This document shows, piece by piece, positions 26,109-33,933 of a stretch of 64,000 bases of DNA. The notes under the pieces were generated by a model. The model did not search any database. It saw only the letters and a program-made list of their open reading frames with translations, and was not told the DNA's origin. The DNA is from Brevibacterium album DSM 18261. GTDB taxonomy: Bacteria; Actinomycetota; Actinomycetes; Actinomycetales; Brevibacteriaceae. Each line of letters opens with the position of its first letter. The stretch's first letter is position 1. Made by a program: the position numbers and the translations under genes. The stretch lies in contig NZ_AUFJ01000009.1 of assembly GCF_000426445.1 (NCBI RefSeq), positions 806,001-870,000 on the forward strand, read 5' to 3'.

Positions 26109-26872
26109 CCGTCGTCCGCGGCATAAGCCGCTCCGGTGACGAAGCTCCCCGCCTCCGAGGCGAGGAAGCCCACCACCTCGGCGACCTCCTCGGCGGTCCC
26201 GAACCGTCCCAGCGGATGGCTCTCGATCAGCCGGGCACGGGCCTCGGCCCCCATCGGCGCGAGCATGGGGGTCTCGATGTAGCCGGGGCAGACCGCATTC
26301 ACCCGGATGCACCGGTCCGCGAACTCCGCAGCCGCGGCCTTCGTCAGTCCCACGACGCCGTGCTTGGATGCGACATAGGCAGCCTGGTTCCGCCGTCCCA
26401 CGAGCCCGAGCACCGAGGCGATGCTGATGATCGACCCGCCCGCGGTCATCGCGGCGGCCTCGGCCCGGATGCACCGGAAGACCCCGGTGAGGTTCACCGC
26501 GAGCACGGCGTCCCAGGCGGCCTCTGACGTGTCCAGGATGTCCGCGCCCGTGGGATCGGCGATCCCTGCGCTGTTGACAGCGATGCCGAAGGCACCCATC
26601 CCGACCGCGGCGCTGACGGCGGAGGCGACGGACTCGGGGTCCGTGACATCGAGTGCGACGGCCTCGGCTACGCCCCCGGCCTCGGTGATGGAACGCGCGA
26701 GATCGTGCGCACCGGCTTCGTCGCGGTCCCCGCACAGCACCCGCGCCCCGCGAGCGGCGAGGTGGCGGGCGACGGCGGCCCCGATGCCCGAGGCCGCGCC
26801 GGTCACCAGCGCGGAGCGCCCGGCGAGGTCCTGCCGCGCCGGCGCAGCATCCTGGGAGGCGTCATGCGGCAT
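26093..26872 (-). CDS. Short-chain dehydrogenase/reductase
   Basis: A 259-residue classical SDR. Cofactor motif TGAASGIG spans residues 24-31; NSAGIAD at 100 corresponds to the NNAG motif; the catalytic set is Ser153, Tyr166 and Lys170 (YVASK). ATG at 26872 follows CAGGAG; the reading could extend to 26950 but lacks a ribosome site there. The start lies 11 bases inside the end of the Baeyer-Villiger monooxygenase gene, so the two are co-translated. This suggests alcohol-ketone interconversion before, or alcohol handling after, ester formation by the monooxygenase. Confidence 0.88.
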   Translation of the reverse strand: MPHDASQDAAPARQDLAGRSALVTGAASGIGAAVARHLAARGARVLCGDRDEAGAHDLARSITEAGGVAEAVALDVTDPESVASAVSAAVGMGAFGIAVNSAGIADPTGADILDTSEAAWDAVLAVNLTGVFRCIRAEAAAMTAGGSIISIASVLGLVGRRNQAAYVASKHGVVGLTKAAAAEFADRCIRVNAVCPGYIETPMLAPMGAEARARLIESHPLGRFGTAEEVAEVVGFLASEAGSFVTGAAYAADDGYTSV

Positions 26873-28412
26873 CGCGGGCTCCTGCGGCAGAGGCGAGGCG
26901 AATCTCGGCAGTGGCCGGGCGGTCCGGCCGCACGCCGGCCGGACTCGCACCGGCCGGACGTGCGCGCTCGAAGCTCACGCCGTCGTCGTCGATCCTGCTC
27001 CGATTCAGCGTCGTGAGCATCTCACGCAGATAGTTGTGGTGCATCCGCCAGGGCGCGCGCCCTCCCTGCTTGGGCATGACCGCATTCCCCCTCTGCGCAT
27101 AGCCGGAAGTGAGCCCGAAGAGCGGTGCACGGCGCGCATCCCCGGGTTCAGCCGGGGTGCAGACCGCGGTGCCCGTCGTGTCCATATGCCGGATGACCCC
27201 GCAGAGGTACTTCGCCACCAGCTCCGCACGCAGCGTCCAGGAGGAGTTGACGTAGCCGATCACGAAGGCGAAGTTGGGCACCCCCGAGAGCATCATGCCC
27301 TTGTACGCGACGGTCTCCGCGATGTCCACGCGCGACCCGTCCACCGTGAGCTCCATGCCCCCGATGGCCCGCATGTTCAGACCTGTGGCCGTCACGATGA
27401 CGTCCGCCTCCAGCATCTCCCCGGACTGCAGCCGGATCCCGCTCTCCGTGAATCTGTCGATGCCGCCCGTGACCACCGAGGCCCGGCCCTCGCTGACGGC
27501 TCTGAACATGTCACCATCCGGGACCAGGCACAGTCGCTGGTCCCAGGGATCGTAGGCGGGGGTGAAATGCGTGGCGATGTCGAAGCCCCGCGGAAGCTGG
27601 CACTGCACTCCCGCGAGGATCCTCTCCTTCGTCCTGACGGGCAGCCGCCGGGCGATCTGGTAGTTGAGGGCGCCGAGCAGGATGTTCCGGGTGCGGATCA
27701 CCCTGCTGGCGATCCGCCGGGGGAGCAGACGCCGGGCCCGCACCGAGAACTCCGGCGTCGCCGGCCGCGACACCATATAGGTGGGAGAGCGCTGGAGCAT
27801 GGTGACGTGCTCCGCCTCCTCGGCCATCGCCGGCACCACTGTCACAGCCGTCGCACCGCTGCCGATCACCACGATGCGCTTGCCGCGGTGGTCGAGGCCC
27901 TCGGGCCAGTGCTGAGGATGGATGACCTCGCCGCCGAAGTCCTCACGACCGGGGAACTCGGGGGTGTGGCCCTGCGCGTAGTCGTAGTACCCGGCGCAGG
28001 AGACGAGCATGGAGCAGGTGATCTCGACGCTCTCGCCCTCCGCCGTGCGGGCGAACACCCGCCAGCGCGCCTCCTCAGAGGACCACTCCGCACCGGTGAC
28101 CGCATGGCCGAAGCGGATGTGTGCGTCGATGCCGCACTCGGCCGCGGTCGTCTGCACATAGTCCCGGATCCTCTCACCCCCGACGATCGAGGCGTCCTCG
28201 TCCCAGGGCCTGAACCCGAACCCGAGCGTCGCCATGTCCGAGTCGGAGCGGATGCCCGGGTATCGGAACAGGTCCCATGTGCCGCCCATCGCCTGCCGCC
28301 CCTCCAGGATGAGAAAGGACTTCTCGGGGCACTTCCGCTGCAGGTGATAGGCCGTCGCGACACCGGACAGCCCGGCTCCCACGATCAGCACGTCGATGTG
28401 TTCGGCAGTCAT
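26862..28412 (-). CDS. Flavin-dependent Baeyer-Villiger-type monooxygenase
   Basis: A 516-residue FAD- and NADPH-dependent monooxygenase that would insert oxygen next to a ketone to give an ester or lactone. FAD motif GAGLSG spans residues 12-17; the GTWDLFRYPGIRSDSD segment is typical of the family. The Baeyer-Villiger fingerprint FGGEVIHPQHWP is exact at residues 159-170, followed by the NADPH motif GSGATA. ATG at 28412 follows AGGAGGAG. It is co-translated with an SDR. A short remnant resembling an alcohol dehydrogenase N-terminus and a CTAGAA operator lie just upstream. No esterase/lactonase gene follows within the operon. The substrate is unknown. Confidence 0.9.
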   Translation of the reverse strand: MTAEHIDVLIVGAGLSGVATAYHLQRKCPEKSFLILEGRQAMGGTWDLFRYPGIRSDSDMATLGFGFRPWDEDASIVGGERIRDYVQTTAAECGIDAHIRFGHAVTGAEWSSEEARWRVFARTAEGESVEITCSMLVSCAGYYDYAQGHTPEFPGREDFGGEVIHPQHWPEGLDHRGKRIVVIGSGATAVTVVPAMAEEAEHVTMLQRSPTYMVSRPATPEFSVRARRLLPRRIASRVIRTRNILLGALNYQIARRLPVRTKERILAGVQCQLPRGFDIATHFTPAYDPWDQRLCLVPDGDMFRAVSEGRASVVTGGIDRFTESGIRLQSGEMLEADVIVTATGLNMRAIGGMELTVDGSRVDIAETVAYKGMMLSGVPNFAFVIGYVNSSWTLRAELVAKYLCGVIRHMDTTGTAVCTPAEPGDARRAPLFGLTSGYAQRGNAVMPKQGGRAPWRMHHNYLREMLTTLNRSRIDDDGVSFERARPAGASPAGVRPDRPATAEIRLASAAGARDAA

Positions 28413-28450
28413 ATTCCTGTTCTCCTCCTCTGCGCGACGGGATGCGGACC

Positions 28451-28540
28451 TCATCGTCCGACCCCGGGATCCGGCAGGTCGATGTCCATGGTCCGGCCGT
28501 CGCTGCCCCGAGCGGTCAGCACTGCTGCTCGTACCATCAT
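28451..28540 (-). pseudogene. Remnant resembling an alcohol dehydrogenase N-terminus (29 codons)
   Basis: A short frame with a good ribosome site (AGAAGGGA) encodes 29 residues beginning MMVRAAVLTARG and ending DIDLPDPGVGR. Conserved openings of medium-chain (zinc-type) alcohol dehydrogenases read very similarly: a start with (V/K)RAAVL, then (I/L)DLPDPGPGEVRV. The frame stops exactly where the family continues, but shifting by one base right there restores DEVRI. After that the similarity ends and the monooxygenase start follows within 40 bases. I read this as the relic of a dehydrogenase gene that lost its body by deletion. A translated leader peptide is the alternative. Confidence 0.5.
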
Positions 28541-28585
28541 GAGTCCCTTCTGCGAAACGTCATCGGTTCACCGGCGGAAGTCTTC

Positions 28586-28615
28586 CTAGAACAGGAATCT
28601 AGAACATAATTCTAG
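28586..28615. promoter_or_regulatory. CTAGAA operator cluster for the monooxygenase operon
   Basis: CTAGAACA occurs twice in direct orientation (28586-28593 and 28599-28606, 13 bases apart). The second copy forms an inverted repeat with TTCTAG at 28610-28615 (CTAGAA, 5-base spacer, TTCTAG). It is AT-rich in a 70% G+C setting and lies 46-75 bases upstream of the remnant's start codon. TetR-family regulators use such sites, and a TetR gene lies at the far end of the operon. Confidence 0.55.
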
Positions 28616-29063
28616 TTTTTGTAAGAGGTTCCGTCGGCAGGCGGAACGGGGCGGGACGTCAGAACCTCGTTCCGAACGGCCGCCGCACTCGCCCACCTGT
28701 GGGAGTTCGTCCTGTCGATGCTGAGGCCGGATTCCCGAACTCGACGCTGACCCGCGAGGTCCCGACCCCAGCCCGCTCCCCTGCTGACCCCATGACGCAC
28801 AGGAGGGCTGCCCCGATGATCGGGGCAGGCCTCCTGCCGTTCAGGCGCGCGTGTTCGAACTGGGCGACGAGGCCAAGTCAGATGGCTCATCAGATGGCTC
28901 AGCGGCCCTCGTCCGTCGCGGAGCTGCTGAGAGCTGCGCGCATGGCGCCTTCGGGCGCAGTCGTCCGGTCGCTTCCATGAGTAGCCGCTGTGCCTCGGCA
29001 CGAGCAGTGGCTCCCCGGTGCACAGTGCCGGGCATGGCCCGCAGCTCACCCCGCTCAGCACGG
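28616..29063. other. Gene-free stretch with one strong palindrome
   Basis: No frame here has convincing coding character on either strand and no tRNA or known RNA was recognised. Position 28801-28835 is a 35-base palindrome (arms interrupted by one mismatch around a single central base) that could terminate transcripts arriving from the methyltransferase. A 12-base direct repeat (CAGATGGCTCAT-like) occurs twice near 28880-28905. The stretch looks like decayed sequence between the monooxygenase locus and the AbiF locus. Confidence 0.45.
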
Positions 29064-29846
29064 TCAGCGCGGCCTCGCGAGGATCGCGCCGTGTGCGCGC
29101 ACCCCCGGATCCTGGCGTGTGTGCGTCTCCTCGACGACGAAGCCCACCGCTTCCATGAGGACGGCGAGTTCCGGCACAGGCCAGTACCAGGCCTGCGTCA
29201 CCGCGTGGTCGAAGGGCTCGCGCCGCGGACCCTCGAAGAAGCCCACGAGCAGGCTGCCTCCGGGCGCCAGTGCCCGGGCGAATTCGGCCAGGGCCGCGGG
29301 GACGGCCTCGGGCGGGGTGTGGATGAGCGAGTACCACGCGAGGATGCCGTGCACGCTCGCCTCCGGCACCCCCAGGTCCTCGGCGCGCCCGAGGCGGAAC
29401 GCGGTGCCCGGGAACCTGCCCCGCGCGAGGTCCACGAAGGCGGGCGAGGGGTCGATACCCTCGACGCGCACAGCCGCGCGCCCGCTGCGGACGGCCTCAT
29501 CCCGCACGCCGCTCGCCGGCCCGCGGAGGCGTGCGTCCAGCCATGCGGTCCAGTGCCCGGGCCCGCAGCCCACGTCGAGGAGCAGGCGCGGACCGGCTTC
29601 CTCGTCGGAGGCCTGAGCCTGAGACGGACGCCCCGGATCTCCGGCATCCTGACGCGCAGACCCCTCCCCGTCCCGCCCCTGCACAGGAGCACGCCCGCTG
29701 ACCAGTTCATGCCGAACCGTGTCCGCCCAGCGCCCGATGAGCGCACGGTCCGGTTCCGCAGTCGCATCCATCGAGCCCAGGAGCTCCGCGTACTCCTCCG
29801 CACGCAGGCTGTATGCCTGCGCGGCGGGCACCCCGAAGTCAGACAT
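29064..29846 (-). CDS. SAM-dependent class I methyltransferase
   Basis: A 260-residue methyltransferase. LLLDVGCGPGHWTAWLDARL is the SAM-binding glycine motif, VEGIDPSPAFVDLAR the acidic motif II, and AFARALAPGGSLLVGFFEGP-like text near residue 200 is the post-motif region. A 30-residue low-complexity insert precedes motif I. ATG at 29846 follows GGAGGTGAG. It diverges from the AbiF gene, with a 200-base gap holding a hairpin and a promoter. The substrate (small molecule or macromolecule) cannot be deduced. A role tied to the AbiF gene is possible but unsupported. Confidence 0.8.
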   Translation of the reverse strand: MSDFGVPAAQAYSLRAEEYAELLGSMDATAEPDRALIGRWADTVRHELVSGRAPVQGRDGEGSARQDAGDPGRPSQAQASDEEAGPRLLLDVGCGPGHWTAWLDARLRGPASGVRDEAVRSGRAAVRVEGIDPSPAFVDLARGRFPGTAFRLGRAEDLGVPEASVHGILAWYSLIHTPPEAVPAALAEFARALAPGGSLLVGFFEGPRREPFDHAVTQAWYWPVPELAVLMEAVGFVVEETHTRQDPGVRAHGAILARPR

Positions 29847-29904
29847 CCCGCTCACCTCCGCTCCGTTCGCCCTGCGCACGAAGACGCCCTCAACTTTGAT
29901 CCAC

Positions 29905-29935
29905 CCGAGAGGCTGAGCACCGCTCAGCCTCTCGG
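29905..29935. other. Perfect 14-bp hairpin upstream of the AbiF promoter
   Basis: Arms 29905-29918 and 29922-29935 are perfectly complementary with a 3-base loop. It shares AGCCTCTC with the loop of the second hairpin at 29984-30022. It could shield the AbiF locus from read-through or be part of a longer RNA. Confidence 0.6.
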
Positions 29936-29940
29936 AAACG

Positions 29941-29969
29941 TGGACAGCGGCCCGCCCATCGACTACGAT
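29941..29969 (+). promoter_or_regulatory. Promoter for the AbiF leader RNA and gene
   Basis: TGGACA at 29941-29946 and TACGAT at 29964-29969, separated by 17 bases. Transcription would start near 29976, about 70 bases before the AbiF start codon, immediately ahead of a strong hairpin. Confidence 0.55.
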
Positions 29970-29975
29970 GATAGG

Positions 29976-30046
29976 CAATCGACCCCCTCCCAAGCCTCTC
30001 CGCGATGCTCACATGGGAGGGGCCTCTTCGTTTCTGAGGAGCGGGA
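29976..30046 (+). ncRNA. Candidate AbiF-associated structured RNA
   Basis: Between the proposed transcription start and the AbiF GTG lies a leader of about 70 bases. It holds a perfect 9-bp stem (29984-29992 with 30014-30022) closing a 21-base loop rich in CCTCT. Conserved RNAs (the abiF RNA motif) have been described in front of genes of this family, and AbiF-type HEPN proteins have been discussed as RNA-partnered toxins related to Cas13. The 3' end of any separate RNA is not definable, because the leader runs straight into the ribosome site (AGGAG at 30036-30040). I see the stem and promoter; the antitoxin-like role is inferred. Confidence 0.45.
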
Positions 30047-30940
30047 GTGAAGCCGAGTCTCGCAGTGCAGGAGCAGGTCAGTCTGCTCACCCAGCGCGGA
30101 CTGACGATCGCAGATCCAGAGGGGTGCACGCAATTCCTCCGCTCGACGAACTACTATCGGTTCTCCGGGTACGCGCGATACTTTCAGCGCGCTCCGCACC
30201 TCGGAGACAACACTTTCGAGCCAACCGCTTCGTTCGAGGGAATTCGCCGGATCTACGACGACGATGAGGCTCTGCGAGCAACGCTCACCAAACCCCTCGC
30301 TCACGCCGAGCTGATCCTGCGGACGCACGTCGCCCGGACCATCGCCGATGATCATGGAGCCTACATCGGCTATCTCGAACGGGACTTCTACACAGACGTC
30401 GGAGACGCAGAGCCGACCGTGGAAGCATGCCTGCGCGATATCGACCGCAGCCAAGAGCGTCACATCCTGCGATACCGCACGCCCAGGGACGACACACCTC
30501 GGTATGCAGAGCTGCCGGTGTGGTCAGCCGTTGAAGCATGGTCATTCGGAACACTGTCGAAAGTCATTGAACGCGGCGCCCAGGGCTCTCTGGCCGATGC
30601 TGTCGCTTCCAGCATCGGCGTCGCCCGAGCCGGATTCGCCTACCGGGTTCGAGCACTCGTCTACCTCCGCAACCGCTGTGCTCACCACAGCCGCCTGTGG
30701 CACCACTCCGTGATCGACGCGGGTCCGACACCGAACAACGTCCGGGTCAAGGCCAAGCGACTGGCGGGGCAGTTCGAGCCGCGCTCTGTGCTGGACGTCG
30801 TCGCCTCGCTGAGTGATGTGCTCGTGCGTGGCAACGGAAGTCTGCCGGTATTGCCCGACATCGTCCAGCAGCACCGCCAGCACGAAGCGTTCTGGGAAGG
30901 TCTCGGCCATCCGATTTCGCCTCGCGACCGCCAGGAATAA
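30047..30940 (+). CDS. AbiF/AbiD-type Abi_2 family HEPN protein
   Basis: A 297-residue protein of the abortive-infection family Abi_2. The N-terminal STNYYRFSGYARYF and the central IRRIYDDDEALRATL are family hallmarks. The catalytic HEPN RNase motif R-x4-H is present as RNRCAH (Arg208 to His213), within YLRNRCAHHSRLW. Known members block phage multiplication, probably by RNA cleavage. GTG at 30047 follows AGGAG. The gene has visibly lower G+C than its neighbours and no operon partners, which fits recent transfer as a defence module. A dedicated promoter and a structured leader precede it. Confidence 0.86.
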   Translation: MKPSLAVQEQVSLLTQRGLTIADPEGCTQFLRSTNYYRFSGYARYFQRAPHLGDNTFEPTASFEGIRRIYDDDEALRATLTKPLAHAELILRTHVARTIADDHGAYIGYLERDFYTDVGDAEPTVEACLRDIDRSQERHILRYRTPRDDTPRYAELPVWSAVEAWSFGTLSKVIERGAQGSLADAVASSIGVARAGFAYRVRALVYLRNRCAHHSRLWHHSVIDAGPTPNNVRVKAKRLAGQFEPRSVLDVVASLSDVLVRGNGSLPVLPDIVQQHRQHEAFWEGLGHPISPRDRQE

Positions 30941-30974
30941 GCCCACCACCAGCGCGCCCCCGCCGGCCGGACCG

Positions 30975-31793
30975 TCACTGCGCGGACCAGCCCCCGTCGA
31001 TCGAGTGCGCAGCGCCGTTGATGGCCCGGCCCGCCTCGGATGCGAGCAGCACGCAGATCGCGGCGACGTCCTCGGGCACGGGCAGGGAGGGGACGGCGGA
31101 GTGCTCAAGGAAGACCTCATCGAGCACTGCGTCCTCGCTGATGCCGCGCTGCGCGGCAAGGTCCGCCACCTGGTTCTGCACCAGGGGTGTCAGGACATAG
31201 CCGGGATTGATCGCATTGCAGGTCACACCCCTGGGCCCGCCCTCCAGCGCGGTCGTCTTGGTGAGCCCCATGACGCCGTGCTTGGCGGCGACGTACGCGG
31301 ACTTGTGCGCCGACGCCCGCAGCCCGTGCACGGACGAGAGGTTGATGATCCGCCCCCAGCCGCGCCGATACATGGCGGGCAGCGCGGCCTTCGTGAGCAC
31401 GAACGGCGATTCCAGCATGAGCCGGTTGATGAGCCGCCACTCCTCCAGCGGGAACTCCTCGACCGGGTGGATGCGCTGGATGCCCGCGTTGTTCACGAGG
31501 ACGTCCACGTCCAGCGGCTGTTCTGCGAAACGGGCCTCGAGGGCGTCCGTGTCCGCGAGGTCCACCTCCCAGGCCTCGGCGGGGCCGCCGCCCGCATCCG
31601 AGGCACACGGCGCCTCCGGAGCGCCCCCTTCAGCCGCGGCGATCTCCGCCACCACCGCCTCGGCGCCGCCGCCGTCCCGATCCGCGACGATCACATGCGC
31701 GCCCTCGCGGGCGAAGGCGAGTGCGGTGGCGCGGCCGATTCCCGAGGCGGCACCGGTGACGAGGGCTCGGCGGTTCTTCAGCAGGTCGGTCAT
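30975..31793 (-). CDS. 3-hydroxybutyrate dehydrogenase-like SDR
   Basis: A 272-residue short-chain dehydrogenase. TGAASGIG lies at residues 13-20, NNAGIQRIHPVEEFP at 101, the catalytic serine at about 154 (LSSVHGL), and YVAAK gives Tyr167 and Lys171. The combination AGIQ(R/F)IHPVEEFP and SVHGLRASAHKSAYVAAKHG closely resembles D-3-hydroxybutyrate dehydrogenases, which oxidise 3-hydroxybutyrate to acetoacetate with NAD. A 20-residue Gly/Ala-rich insert occurs around residue 65. The start is uncertain: ATG at 31793 or GTG at 31823, neither with a clear ribosome site, so leaderless translation is possible. It diverges from an MFS gene. Confidence 0.84.
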   Translation of the reverse strand: MTDLLKNRRALVTGAASGIGRATALAFAREGAHVIVADRDGGGAEAVVAEIAAAEGGAPEAPCASDAGGGPAEAWEVDLADTDALEARFAEQPLDVDVLVNNAGIQRIHPVEEFPLEEWRLINRLMLESPFVLTKAALPAMYRRGWGRIINLSSVHGLRASAHKSAYVAAKHGVMGLTKTTALEGGPRGVTCNAINPGYVLTPLVQNQVADLAAQRGISEDAVLDEVFLEHSAVPSLPVPEDVAAICVLLASEAGRAINGAAHSIDGGWSAQ

Positions 31794-31937
31794 GTGAGCA
31801 ACGATACGCCCGCGCACGGACACGGGACGCGCACCCCGCTGCTAAGATGCTTGCCCAGTTGTGTATCTACCGGCCGTCGGCATTCCGGCGGACAGCGGCG
31901 GCACCGTTCTCACCGCGTCCCCGATCCCCGAAGAGCC

Positions 31938-33215
31938 ATGACACAGACACACTCCTCCCCCTCCGCCGCACCCCGGTCCGCCGATGCGCCCGCACTGTCC
32001 GCCGCACAGCCGAACGTCCTGCGCCTCGCGGGCTTCCCCTACTTCCCCATCGCCCTCATCGCACGGCTGCCCTTCGCGATGATGGTCGTGGGCGTCCTCA
32101 CCGTCGCGGTCTCGGCGCGCGAGTCGATGGCGCTCGGCGGGCTCACCTCGGCGTTCGTGGGCGTCGGGACCGCGCTCGTCGGCCCCCTCCTGGGAGCCGC
32201 CGCCGACCGCTTCGGACAGCGCCCCGTCCTCCTCCTCATCGCCCCGCTCAACGGCGTGCTCCTCCTCGTCTTCTGCGCCGTCGTGTACAGCCAGGCGCAC
32301 GCCTCGGTGCTCCTCCTCGCGGCCTTCGGCATCGGTGCGACAGCGCCCCAGGTCGCCCCCATGTCCCGTTCGCGGCTCGTCACGCTCATCACGGAGCGGA
32401 TGGGCGCGGCGAGGCGACCCCGCGCGCTCTCCGCGACCATGTCCTACGAGTCCGCGGCCGACGAGGTGGTGTTCGTCTTCGGGCCGTTCCTCGTGGGCAT
32501 CCTCGCCTCCGCGCTCGCACCGTGGGCGCCGCTGGCGATCGCGGCCGTGCTCTCCACGGTCTTCGTCATCGCCTTCGCACTGCATCCCACGGGCCGCATG
32601 CTCTCCGCCGCGCGCAGCGGGGACGGCACCGCACCGTCGTCGGCACGCGAGCTGTTCCGGCCCGTGCTGCTCGTGGTGGTCATCGGGATCTTCGGCGTGG
32701 GCCTGTTCTTCGGTTCGGTGCTCACCTCGCTCACCTCCTTCATGGCGGACCTGGGCGATCCCGAGGGGGCGGGCCTCTACTACGGCGTCATGGGCATCGG
32801 CTCGGCCGTGCTCGCCCTGGGCGTCGCGTGGCTGCCCGCCCGGTTCTCGCTGCGGGCGCGCTGGCTCTCGTTCGGCCTCGTGCTCCTGGGCGGCAGCCTC
32901 ATCCTCGCGGCCGCGGAATCGCTGCCCGCGATGATCGTCGCGCTGGCCCTCATGGGCACGGGCGTGGGCCCGGTGCTCGTCACGCTGTTCGGCCTCGGCG
33001 CCGAGCGCAGTCCGCTGGGCCGCTCCGCCACGGTCATGACGATGCTGGGCTCCGGGGTCATCGTGGGCCAGTCCCTTGCGGCCGCTTCCACCGGCCGGGT
33101 CGCCGAATCGCTCGGCACGGCCGGCGCGCTGTGGGCGCCGGTGTGCGCCGCCTCGGTGGTGGTGCTCGCCGGCGCCGCGAACTGGCTGCTCACCGGCCGC
33201 GCCCGGGTGCGATAG
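31938..33215 (+). CDS. MFS transporter
   Basis: A 425-residue membrane protein with 12 predicted helices. The loop between helices 2 and 3 has GAAADRFGQRPVLLL, matching the MFS signature; a central polar loop (GRMLSAARSGDGTAPSS) separates the two halves. ATG at 31938 follows GAAGAG. The 144-base gap to the divergent hydroxybutyrate dehydrogenase would hold both promoters. Substrate and direction are unknown; drug or metabolite efflux is the usual default. Confidence 0.83.
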   Translation: MTQTHSSPSAAPRSADAPALSAAQPNVLRLAGFPYFPIALIARLPFAMMVVGVLTVAVSARESMALGGLTSAFVGVGTALVGPLLGAAADRFGQRPVLLLIAPLNGVLLLVFCAVVYSQAHASVLLLAAFGIGATAPQVAPMSRSRLVTLITERMGAARRPRALSATMSYESAADEVVFVFGPFLVGILASALAPWAPLAIAAVLSTVFVIAFALHPTGRMLSAARSGDGTAPSSARELFRPVLLVVVIGIFGVGLFFGSVLTSLTSFMADLGDPEGAGLYYGVMGIGSAVLALGVAWLPARFSLRARWLSFGLVLLGGSLILAAAESLPAMIVALALMGTGVGPVLVTLFGLGAERSPLGRSATVMTMLGSGVIVGQSLAAASTGRVAESLGTAGALWAPVCAASVVVLAGAANWLLTGRARVR

Positions 33216-33336
33216 GCACTCCGCAGGGGCCGCAGCGCCCCTGATCCGCGCGCTCCCGCCGCCGGCATCTTCCGGACACCCCCGCCGAGGCGCACTCAGG
33301 CACCGAGGAGCGCCTCACCTCGTCTCCGCGCGCGGT

Positions 33337-33696
33337 TCAGGCGTCCGCCGAGCCCTCGCGGAAGACCTTCGCGCGGGCGATGCGCCCCTCGACGAGATCG
33401 AACACGGCGATGAGTGCGGCGCGCTTCGCCACGCCCCGGTTGGTCCACGTCTCCGTCATCTCGGCTGCGACCACATCGCCGCCGTCGATCACCCGCACCA
33501 CCCTGAGCTCGGGCAGGAGAGCGCCCATCGCCTGCGTGAAGAACTCGCGCAGACCGCCCTCCGGAACCGTGTGATCGCCGGTGATCCAGGTCGCGTCGTC
33601 GGTGAAGTCCGCCAGCAGCGCATCGACGTCCTTCGCGTTGAAGGCGGCGACGTGACGGCGGACGAGGTCCTCGGCCGCACTCCGAGCGTCCGTCAT
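33337..33696 (-). CDS. SnoaL-like/NTF2-fold protein
   Basis: A 119-residue single-domain protein of the NTF2-like superfamily (nuclear transport factor 2 fold): HVAAFNAKDVDALLADFTDD at the N-terminus, WITGDHTVPEGGLREFF in the middle, and a C-terminal strand pair ending FDLVEGRIARAKVFRE. Members include polyketide cyclases and many uncharacterised enzymes or binding proteins. ATG at 33696 follows AGGAGGTGCGC, a very strong ribosome site. It stands alone between an MFS gene and the acyl-CoA dehydrogenase-like gene. No function can be assigned. Confidence 0.78.
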   Translation of the reverse strand: MTDARSAAEDLVRRHVAAFNAKDVDALLADFTDDATWITGDHTVPEGGLREFFTQAMGALLPELRVVRVIDGGDVVAAEMTETWTNRGVAKRAALIAVFDLVEGRIARAKVFREGSADA

Positions 33697-33933
33697 GCGC
33701 ACCTCCTCAGTACAGCTGCCCTCCATCCATTGTCGCCGCGACCGGGCTCGGGCACCAGACCGCATCCGGACACCCGCTGCGCCAGAACTCAGCGGATCAG
33801 GCCCTGCGGATTGCGCTCTGCGAATCGAGTCATGCGGATTGGGGAACGGGCGCCCGATTCCGCTGCGCGCCTTATGCCGCAGCGCACGCGCGGAGGGTCA
33901 GCTATGCCCTCGCACACCGGTCCCAGCCGAAGT

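Noticed and set aside
28845-28870. GTTCGAACT in the gap before the methyltransferase as a possible tRNA T-arm
   Set aside because: No acceptor, D-arm or anticodon stems can be formed around it.
28612-29337. A 241-codon minus-strand frame in the gene-poor stretch
   Set aside because: Composition is Arg/Pro-rich without motifs, and it overlaps the end of the methyltransferase in another frame.
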